Positions 7,425 through 11,695 of a DNA stretch of 11,695 nucleotides are shown here, in pieces (within the stretch, counting starts at the first letter, position 1; each line of letters starts with the position of its first letter). The stretch is from JBEIUL01 sp044356865. Lineage in GTDB: Bacteria > Planctomycetota > Phycisphaerae > Phycisphaerales > SM1A02. The notes under the pieces were generated by a model. The model did no database searches. It saw nothing but the letters and a program-made list of their open reading frames with translations, and was not told the DNA's origin. Location: positions 1 to 11,695 of the forward strand of contig JBIKVN010000091.1 of the NCBI GenBank assembly GCA_044356865.1, given 5' to 3'. The position numbers and the translations under genes are program-made.

Positions 7425-7625
7425 TCAGGGCGTGACTTCGGTCCGCGTGCCCGTCGCCGGGTCGTAGCGGTAGGTCTTGCCGGACTCCTCGTCGCGGCAG
7501 GCCTTGTGCGAGCCGTCGCAGAAGGGGAACTTCCGGCTGAGCCCGCAGGCGCACACGAAGATGGGCTTGTCCGAGGGTTCGACCTTGATCGGTCCGGTGG
7601 CGTCGAGCGGGACGATGCGTGTCAT
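7425..7625 (-). CDS. CDGSH iron-sulfur domain protein
   Basis: 66-residue cytoplasmic protein with one complete CDGSH motif: Cys25, Cys27, Cys36 and His40 in C-x-C-x2-S-x3-P-x-C-D-G-S-H. In the family these three Cys and one His hold a [2Fe-2S] cluster that is redox-active and labile. Small single-motif bacterial versions are common, and their role is mostly undefined (electron or cluster transfer). A GAAAGG 6 bases before the ATG is a fair ribosome binding site. It begins 25 bases after the cyclophilin-like gene on the same strand and is probably the last gene of that operon. Confidence 0.93.
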   Translation of the reverse strand: MTRIVPLDATGPIKVEPSDKPIFVCACGLSRKFPFCDGSHKACRDEESGKTYRYDPATGTRTEVTP

Positions 7626-7631
7626 GGGTGG

Positions 7632-7637
7632 CCTTTC
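7632..7637 (-). promoter_or_regulatory. Ribosome binding site of the CDGSH gene
   Basis: GAAAGG on the minus strand, 6 bases before the ATG at 7623-7625. There is no TANNNT element close to this start, consistent with translation from an operon message. Confidence 0.45.
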
Positions 7638-7650
7638 GGGGCGGAGCGGT

Positions 7651-8961
7651 TCAGGGTTTCAACGGCGGCGAGATCGGTGCCGCCGGACGCGTGGTGCCGC
7701 CGGCCGGATCGCCGCTTCCCCCGAAGGCCGGGGCATTCATGCGCGAGACTTCGCCGGTCGAGGTCGTCGCGGCGGGGGCCGCGAGCCCGAACGGGCCGGT
7801 CGGCGGCAGCTCGGGCATGCGGACGGCGCGATACTCCTTCGCCCGCCTCGCGAGGGCTCTCGCCGCGAGCAGGTCGTCGCCCGGTCGCAGCGAGGCGAGG
7901 AGCTCCTGCCCGTCGAGGACCCGGCCGACGACGGTGAACTCGTCGTTGAGCTGTTCCGCGGGCGCGATGAGGATCGCGAACGAGCAGCTCGCCGAGTTCT
8001 CCTGGAAGCGGCCCGGTCGCGCGGGATCGGGCGTCTTGAGCATCACCACCGAGCCGGTGAAGGCGTCGCGGCGGTCGTCCCGCCTGCTCTCGTCGGGAAT
8101 GCGGAAGCCCGCGGTGCCGGTGCCGGGGCGACCGGTCGCGCCGGCCTTCGTGTTCGGATCGCCGCCGAAAAGACCGATGCCCGGGACGAAGTCGTGGAAA
8201 CGGGTCTGGTCGTACTGCCCGCCGTCGACGAACTCGAGGAAGGCCCCGACCGTCGCGGGGGCCTGCTCCTCGAAGAGTTCGATCGTGATCGGGCCTTTCG
8301 CGGTCGTGAGCACGACCGTAGGGTTGTCGCCGCGGGCCGCGTCGCGGGCCTGCGCCCCGAGCTCGCGGGCCCAGCGCTGCTGCAGCTCGGGCAACCGCTT
8401 CCGCATCGGCTTGTTGCGGGTCGCGACCTCGCGGGCCATCGCCGCGTCGCCGAGCGACTCGAGCAGGGCCTCCGCATCGTCGAAGCGGTTGAGGGCGAGG
8501 TAGGCCTCGGCGACGCCCATCGCGGTGCGCGGCGTTCTCGCGAGGTCCGGCGCGCGGGCCGCGGCTTCGACCAGGGCCCGCTCGGCCTCGCCGCGCCGGG
8601 TGAGGGCGACGAGCCACTGCGACAGCGCGACATCGTTGTCGGGGCGTTCCGCGAGGACCTTGGCGTACGCCGCGTCGATCGTCGGATCGGAACCCGACCA
8701 GGTCGCCAGCTGCACCGCCATCGCGAGCAGGGCCGGATCGGCGGGTTCCGCGCCGAGGGCCGCGAGCAACCGACCGGCGAGCGCTCCGGCGGCCTTCCGG
8801 TCCTCCGCGCCGATCGAGGGCTTCTTGCGGAGGTAATCGGCCAGCGAGCGATACTCGGTGCGGATCGACTCGAGGTCGCTGGCCGCCGGCGGGGCGGCCG
8901 CGGCCAGCAACAGTCCGAAACCGAGGAGCGTCGAGCGCAGCGCACGAGGGAAGTGGTTCAT
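7651..8961 (-). CDS. Exported cyclophilin-like (peptidylprolyl isomerase family) protein with divergent active site
   Basis: 436-residue exported protein. Residues 1-28 are a signal peptide. About 30-205 is alpha-helical and Ala/Leu-rich with TPR-like spacing (for example ALSQWLVALTRRGEAERAL and AEAYLALNRFDDAEALL). About 214-370 is a cyclophilin-type domain: TTAKGPITIELFEEQAPATV, then FHDFVPGIGLFGGDP, then TVVGRVLDG. Key isomerase residues are changed. The catalytic Arg of FHR is Asp257, the Gln of the usual IQGGD is Phe265, and the usual GSQFF is SCSFA. A Pro/Ala/Gly-rich tail follows. Fold assignment is good; isomerase activity is doubtful, and a chaperone or binding role is possible. It lies 28 bases after the pterin synthase gene and 25 before the CDGSH gene. 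Neither Shine-Dalgarno nor TANNNT is near its start, which suits an operon-internal gene. Confidence 0.86.
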   Translation of the reverse strand: MNHFPRALRSTLLGFGLLLAAAAPPAASDLESIRTEYRSLADYLRKKPSIGAEDRKAAGALAGRLLAALGAEPADPALLAMAVQLATWSGSDPTIDAAYAKVLAERPDNDVALSQWLVALTRRGEAERALVEAAARAPDLARTPRTAMGVAEAYLALNRFDDAEALLESLGDAAMAREVATRNKPMRKRLPELQQRWARELGAQARDAARGDNPTVVLTTAKGPITIELFEEQAPATVGAFLEFVDGGQYDQTRFHDFVPGIGLFGGDPNTKAGATGRPGTGTAGFRIPDESRRDDRRDAFTGSVVMLKTPDPARPGRFQENSASCSFAILIAPAEQLNDEFTVVGRVLDGQELLASLRPGDDLLAARALARRAKEYRAVRMPELPPTGPFGLAAPAATTSTGEVSRMNAPAFGGSGDPAGGTTRPAAPISPPLKP

Positions 8962-8989
8962 GTCGGATCCGTGGTCGGGGCGTACGGGT

Positions 8990-9850
8990 TCAATCCTCCG
9001 CCGCCGGATATCGGCAGCGGGTCTTGCCGGTCTCCCAAACCGTGACCGCGGCGAGCGCGCCGCCGGTCGCGGCGACCGGGGCGACCAGCAGGTCGTGGCA
9101 AGTCCGGGCGATGTGCTCGACCGAAGGGTTGAGGTTCGCGAACTCCGGGCAGTCCATGTTCAGGTTCTTGTGGTCGAAGCGACGGATCACCGTCTCGTCG
9201 ACGATCCGCTCGAGCTCGGCGATCGGGAAGGGCAGCCGCACCGGAGGCACCCGCACCGCGACCTCGACGCGGTAGTTGTGCCCGTGACCGTGCGGATGGT
9301 TGCACTTGCCGAAGAGGGCCCGGTTCGCGGCCTCGTCGAGGTCAGGGCAGTGGAGCCGGTGCGCCGCCGCGAACTCGAACTCGACCGTGACTTCGGCGTG
9401 GGCGATGGTCGGGGGCATGGTCGGGTGTGCGGCGGGGGCGGCGCGGAACGCGAGCGAGAACGCACGATAGGGCGAGGCACGCCACTCGATGCGGCGGACC
9501 TGCCGTCGGCCGCCGCGGGCGTCGATGCGAGCCGCGACGCCCGCCCCGATCTCGACCAGCGTCGCGATCGGATCGGCGACGGCCTCCGGGCGATCGGCCC
9601 GCCACGACTCGTCGAGGGCCCGTTCGAGCCCCGGTCCCGCGACCGCCCGCACCGCCTCGTCGATCTCCTGGATCGAGAGGACATAACCGCTCTGCGGATC
9701 CGGCTCGCCCACCACCTCCACCGAGAGTTCCGCGTGAACGGCCAGCCCGACCGGGCCGGGAACCCCCGCCCACGAGTTCCGGGCGATCGCTCCGGAGCGG
9801 TGGGCCGGGGGCAAGATCGAGAGGCGGACCGTCCGTTCGAGGGAGTGCAT
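8990..9850 (-). CDS. Tandem-domain 6-pyruvoyltetrahydropterin synthase / 6-carboxytetrahydropterin synthase (QueD-like)
   Basis: 286-residue cytoplasmic enzyme of the PTPS/QueD family, which acts on dihydroneopterin triphosphate toward queuosine precursors or tetrahydropterins. The C-terminal half (about 150-286) is complete: His164 in AAAHRL, Cys183, His189 and His191 in FGKCNHPHGHGHNY, Asp226-His227 in FDHKNLN, and Glu273 in WETGKT. The expected zinc ligands are the histidines; Cys, Asp-His and Glu form the catalytic set. Both CxxxHGH and CxxxxxHGH spacings are satisfied because HGH is overlapped, so sub-type and substrate are ambiguous. Residues 1-135 look like a decayed second copy (HAELSVEVVGEPDPQSGY and QEIDEAV align with the family) without Cys or HGH. 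Ordinary family members are about 120-140 residues. The ATG at 9848-9850 is preceded by TAAGGT at 8 bases. It is likely the first gene of an operon with the cyclophilin-like and CDGSH genes. Confidence 0.9.
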   Translation of the reverse strand: MHSLERTVRLSILPPAHRSGAIARNSWAGVPGPVGLAVHAELSVEVVGEPDPQSGYVLSIQEIDEAVRAVAGPGLERALDESWRADRPEAVADPIATLVEIGAGVAARIDARGGRRQVRRIEWRASPYRAFSLAFRAAPAAHPTMPPTIAHAEVTVEFEFAAAHRLHCPDLDEAANRALFGKCNHPHGHGHNYRVEVAVRVPPVRLPFPIAELERIVDETVIRRFDHKNLNMDCPEFANLNPSVEHIARTCHDLLVAPVAATGGALAAVTVWETGKTRCRYPAAED

Positions 9851-9858
9851 CGTGCGGG

Positions 9859-9864
9859 ACCTTA
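9859..9864 (-). promoter_or_regulatory. Putative -10 of leaderless pterin synthase operon transcript
   Basis: TAAGGT on the minus strand, 8 bases from the ATG, with no Shine-Dalgarno between. Predicted transcription start is within about two bases of the start codon. Confidence 0.45.
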
Positions 9865-9965
9865 CCGGACGGGAACACGGCCGAAGCGGTCTTCCGACAG
9901 TTTGCTCCGAAGCCGAGGCCGCAACCGGACCGCAACCAGAATGGGGTGAAATCTCCCCGCGCCGC

Positions 9966-9993
9966 TTGCCTGAAGGCAGGGACTGTGTAATCT
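9966..9993 (+). promoter_or_regulatory. Putative promoter of a short RNA or leader
   Basis: TTGCCT (9966-9971), 16 bases, TAATCT (9988-9993): with the one at 1628-1656, one of the two clearest two-box promoters in the window. The start would be near 10000. It lies in the 241-base non-coding stretch 9851-10091. That stretch also holds the opposite-strand TAAGGT element, a 7-base direct repeat at 9920 and 9931, and the terminator at 10035-10076. Confidence 0.55.
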
Positions 9994-9999
9994 TCGCCC

Positions 10000-10076
10000 T
10001 GTCGGTCGACGGCCGACTTCTCCATTGCCCCCGGAAGGGCTCGGCAGGGGTTCGCCCCCGCCGGGCCTTTTTCTTT
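10000..10076 (+). ncRNA. Candidate short RNA (sRNA or attenuator leader) ending in an intrinsic terminator
   Basis: Predicted from signals, not homology. A promoter at 9966-9993 would start a transcript near 10000, and a strong terminator would end it near 10076, about 77 bases in all. A first hairpin is possible at 10001-10017 (GTCGG/CCGAC, 7-base loop). A less structured pyrimidine-rich stretch follows (ACTTCTCCATTG, 10016-10027), which could pair with GGAGA-type ribosome binding sites. The terminator stem comes last. Hairpin, open seed and terminator is a common sRNA layout. Alternatively it is an attenuated leader of the YdjY-like gene that starts 16 bases after the terminator. It does not fit tRNA (no T-loop or CCA end) or SRP RNA (core bases missing). 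Confidence 0.4.
10035..10076 (+). terminator. Strong intrinsic terminator
   Basis: Arms 10035-10050 and 10055-10070 pair over 16 positions with one A-C mismatch and two G-T pairs, closed by a TTCG loop (10051-10054). The run TTTTTCTTT (10068-10076) follows on the plus strand only. It lies in no gene and is not downstream of any plus-strand coding region, so it must end a non-coding transcript or leader. Confidence 0.8.
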
Positions 10077-10091
10077 CGTCCCAATCGCTTC

Positions 10092-10859
10092 GTGAACGGT
10101 CCCGATCCAGCGAAGACCGCCGCCACCCGTCGTCGATCGATCCTTCGATCCCGCTTCGCCGCGGTGGCCGTCCTGGTCCTGGCTGCCGTCGGGGCCGATC
10201 GGCTGCCGCGACCGGCGGGCGGAACGGTTCTCGTGCGGGGACTGGTCCTCGATCGCGAACGCGGCGAGCTTCGCATCGAGGCCCGGGTGGCGACCGATCG
10301 CGGCTTCCTCGAGCAACTGGTCTGCCTCGCGGGCACCCGAGAGCATGAATCGCTGCTCAGCATCTCGGTGCCGCCGAGCCTCGTGCATGCGGGGCTCCTG
10401 GCGCTCGGGCTCGAGCCCGGCCGTCCCGGTCGATGGACCGCCGGCAGCGACGGTCGCGTTTCGGCCGAACCGCCGTCGGGCCCCGGGATCGAGGCGTTCG
10501 TGCGGCGAGTTCGCGGCGGACGCGTCACGGAAGTTCCGCTTCGGAGCTGGACCGTCGCTCCGGACGGCTCGGCGTTCGAGGCGTCGCTCGTCTTCGCCGG
10601 CAGCCAAGTCCTGCCCAATCCGCCGTCCTTGGCCCGCATTCGCGGTCCGGGCGAGCACTATGTGGCCGATCTCACCGGCTCGGCGGTGGGGCTGGTCACC
10701 TTCGGCGATGAGATGATCGCCCCGCTCGAGGTCCGGCCCGATCGGGCCGACCTTTCCGAGCCGATCTGGCAGGCGCGGACGGAACGGATGCCCGCCCCGG
10801 GCACCGCCGTGACGCTCATCCTGCGTCCGGTCGCGATCGGCCCGGGATCCGTACCATGA
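10092..10859 (+). CDS. YdjY-like domain protein, membrane-anchored or secreted
   Basis: 255 residues from the GTG at 10092. After a basic stretch (RRRSILRSR) a hydrophobic segment (about 22-34) forms a signal anchor or signal peptide. The body resembles the YdjY family seen often in planctomycetes. Its most typical block is Cys78-LAGTREHESLLS followed by PSLVHAGLLALGLEPGRPG (about 78-113); later VEVFV-like and FAGSQVL blocks follow, then YVADLTGSAVGLVTFGDEMI near the end. Biochemical role is unknown. The frame is open upstream to 9852, but that would run through the terminator and promoter at 9966-10076, so the GTG is preferred. No ATG lies in the useful N-terminal part. No Shine-Dalgarno is visible, so the start is less sure than the identity. 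The stop overlaps the TACCAT element of the next gene. Confidence 0.72.
   Translation: MNGPDPAKTAATRRRSILRSRFAAVAVLVLAAVGADRLPRPAGGTVLVRGLVLDRERGELRIEARVATDRGFLEQLVCLAGTREHESLLSISVPPSLVHAGLLALGLEPGRPGRWTAGSDGRVSAEPPSGPGIEAFVRRVRGGRVTEVPLRSWTVAPDGSAFEASLVFAGSQVLPNPPSLARIRGPGEHYVADLTGSAVGLVTFGDEMIAPLEVRPDRADLSEPIWQARTERMPAPGTAVTLILRPVAIGPGSVP
10852..10857 (+). promoter_or_regulatory. Putative -10 of leaderless transcript for the membrane protein gene
   Basis: TACCAT ends exactly 6 bases before the ATG at 10864, so +1 would be the A of the start codon. Its last base is the first base of the upstream gene's TGA stop. No Shine-Dalgarno or -35 is visible. Confidence 0.45.
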
Positions 10860-10863
10860 CCCC

Positions 10864-11547
10864 ATGGCCAAGCGATCGCAGCCGGCGCTCTACGAGCTGA
10901 TTCGCGACCGGTCGAATCCGGCCGGTCCGGCGGTTTCCGCTCCGGCCGGGCGAGGCCGGACCGGTCCGCCGCGGCCGATCTCGATCGCCCCGGCGACCGC
11001 CCTGGTGCTGGGTGCGACGGTCTTGGCGATCGTCCTCGGGGCGTATCTCTACGGGTTCTCGCGCGGCGAGCAAGTCGCCCGGAGCCGGTTCGGGCAACAG
11101 ACCTCCGACGAGGTCGACCGGCTGGCGAGCGAAGATTCCCCGACCGCCGTTCTCCCGGAAGCCGCCGCCCCCGTTCCCCTCGGGTCCGGGAACCCCGGGG
11201 CCGCCCCCGTTTCAGGCTCCGGGATTCCCGCTTCACCGACTGGCGACCCCCGGATCGACGGCTTCAACTACCTCGTGATCGCCCAGGTGCCCGCGGAGAG
11301 CGCTGACCGGATGGTCGCCTTCTGTCGCGAGCGAGGCCTTGATGCCCACTCGGTTCCCGACGATACTGGGGGACTTCGCTTCGTGATCGTCACGCCCGGC
11401 TTCGCCGCCGGCGAGCGACGGTCGGAGCCGGTGCTCCGGCTCGAGGCGAGGATCCGCTCCGTCGGCCTCCAGTGGAAGTCGGCGGCACGGGGCAACCGCG
11501 ACTTCAGCGACTTCTACCCCCGGAAGTTCGCCGCGAAGGACGGTTGA
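10864..11547 (+). CDS. Single-pass membrane protein with conserved-looking C-terminal domain, function unknown
   Basis: 227 residues, not assignable to a named family. Visible parts are: a short N-terminal motif (QPALYELIRDRS, 6-17) that looks conserved rather than random; a Pro/Gly/Arg-rich stretch; one transmembrane helix at about 44-64; a Ser/Pro/Ala/Gly linker (about 90-130); and a compact C-terminal domain (131-221). That domain has alternating strands and helices (YLVIAQV, SADRMVAFCRERGLDA, RFVIVTPGF, LEARIRSVG) and ends in GNRDFSDFYPRKF. This beta-alpha-beta layout recalls SPOR-like peptidoglycan-binding or ferredoxin-like folds; that is a guess from pattern. With the basic N-terminus inside, the C-terminal domain would lie outside the cytoplasmic membrane. 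It starts 4 bases after the YdjY-like gene; the small basic protein starts 30 bases after it. Confidence 0.8.
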   Translation: MAKRSQPALYELIRDRSNPAGPAVSAPAGRGRTGPPRPISIAPATALVLGATVLAIVLGAYLYGFSRGEQVARSRFGQQTSDEVDRLASEDSPTAVLPEAAAPVPLGSGNPGAAPVSGSGIPASPTGDPRIDGFNYLVIAQVPAESADRMVAFCRERGLDAHSVPDDTGGLRFVIVTPGFAAGERRSEPVLRLEARIRSVGLQWKSAARGNRDFSDFYPRKFAAKDG

Positions 11548-11577
11548 ACGACACGCCCGCGAAGAACGAGCCACGCC

Positions 11578-11695
11578 ATGACCATCCACCGCAGCCTCAA
11601 GACCAAGTCCGGCGCCCTTTCCCAGCACCGCAGCGTGCTCACCCGCGCCGAGCGGATCACCAAGCTTTCCGCGCAGGAGAAGTTCGCGCCGGGCG
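11578..11695 (+). CDS. Small basic protein of the planctomycete/verrucomicrobial type (partial)
   Basis: The first 39 residues are visible before the window ends; nine of these are Lys or Arg, and none is strongly hydrophobic. The opening HRSLKTKSG, followed by RSVLTRAERI, resembles a family of very small, very basic proteins annotated in planctomycetes, verrucomicrobia and chlamydiae, often described as small basic proteins. I recognise this from memory, so it needs a search. It begins 30 bases after the membrane protein gene on the same strand and may share its transcript. No clear Shine-Dalgarno is seen. The high charge suggests RNA or ribosome binding; that is inference. Confidence 0.68.
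   Translation, partial: MTIHRSLKTKSGALSQHRSVLTRAERITKLSAQEKFAPG

Noticed and set aside
7477..9045. Plus-strand open frame (522 codons) opposite the CDGSH and cyclophilin-like genes
   Set aside because: It spans two real minus-strand genes and their gap, with no recognisable motif.
10000..10076. tRNA or SRP RNA
   Set aside because: The TTCG is a four-base hairpin loop, not a T-loop, and no anticodon arm or CCA end is present. The SRP core around a GGAA loop is not matched on either side.
9852..10091. N-terminal extension of the YdjY-like gene to a GTG at 9852
   Set aside because: The extension would translate the promoter and terminator region, lacks family similarity, and would push the signal segment about 100 residues inside the protein.
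9342..10871. Minus-strand open frame (509 codons)
   Set aside because: It overlaps the pterin synthase in a different frame and runs antisense to the YdjY-like gene and through the terminator.
1..11695. Mobile element, CRISPR array or defence island
   Set aside because: No transposase, integrase, regular short repeats with spacers, terminal inverted repeats or known defence domains were seen; composition looks even throughout.

Overview
The window looks like a chromosomal segment of a planctomycete, most likely from the Phycisphaerae side of the phylum. Three things point there: very high G+C (about 70% by eye); a secreted protein ending in two dockerin-like repeats of the form DLDGDG-AADLA-LLG-WG; and, at the right edge, the start of a small basic protein of a type I associate with the Planctomycetes-Verrucomicrobia-Chlamydiae group. 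This is inferred from sequence character only. I see no phage, insertion sequence, CRISPR array, tRNA or rRNA, and no recognisable defence system. Most genes are core or lineage-typical.

Layout. Left edge, minus strand: enolase (N-terminal 146 residues only) with a D-2-hydroxyacid dehydrogenase of the phosphoglycerate dehydrogenase type upstream of it. After a 181-base divergent gap, two plus-strand genes follow: a subtilase-like secreted protein with C-terminal dockerin-type repeats, and a fused two-domain ABC permease of the iron(III) type with no ATPase or binding protein beside it. The permease ends 11 bases inside the convergent end of a secreted DUF885 peptidase-like gene. A 68-base divergent gap separates that gene from a small tandem-ACT protein on the plus strand. 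A probable three-gene minus-strand operon follows, in transcription order: tandem-domain 6-pyruvoyltetrahydropterin synthase/QueD-like protein, exported cyclophilin-like protein, CDGSH iron-sulfur protein. After a 241-base non-coding gap come three plus-strand genes: a YdjY-like membrane-anchored protein, a single-pass membrane protein of unknown function, and the small basic protein (cut by the window end).

Two regulatory observations stand out. First, five genes have a T-A-N3-T hexamer ending only 6 to 9 bases before the start codon and no Shine-Dalgarno sequence. This is the arrangement expected of leaderless transcripts. Genes inside the presumed operon lack it, and three genes with plausible Shine-Dalgarno sequences (eno, the subtilase, CDGSH) do not show it. 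Second, the gap at 9851-10091 holds a well-spaced promoter (TTGCCT, 16 bases, TAATCT) followed about 75 bases later by a strong intrinsic terminator, all before the next gene. This predicts a short RNA, either a stand-alone sRNA or a transcription attenuator.

Several proteins carry altered active sites: Glu at the subtilase Asp position, Asp at the cyclophilin catalytic Arg position, and a metal-free-looking N-terminal half in the pterin synthase. The genes do not form one obvious pathway.
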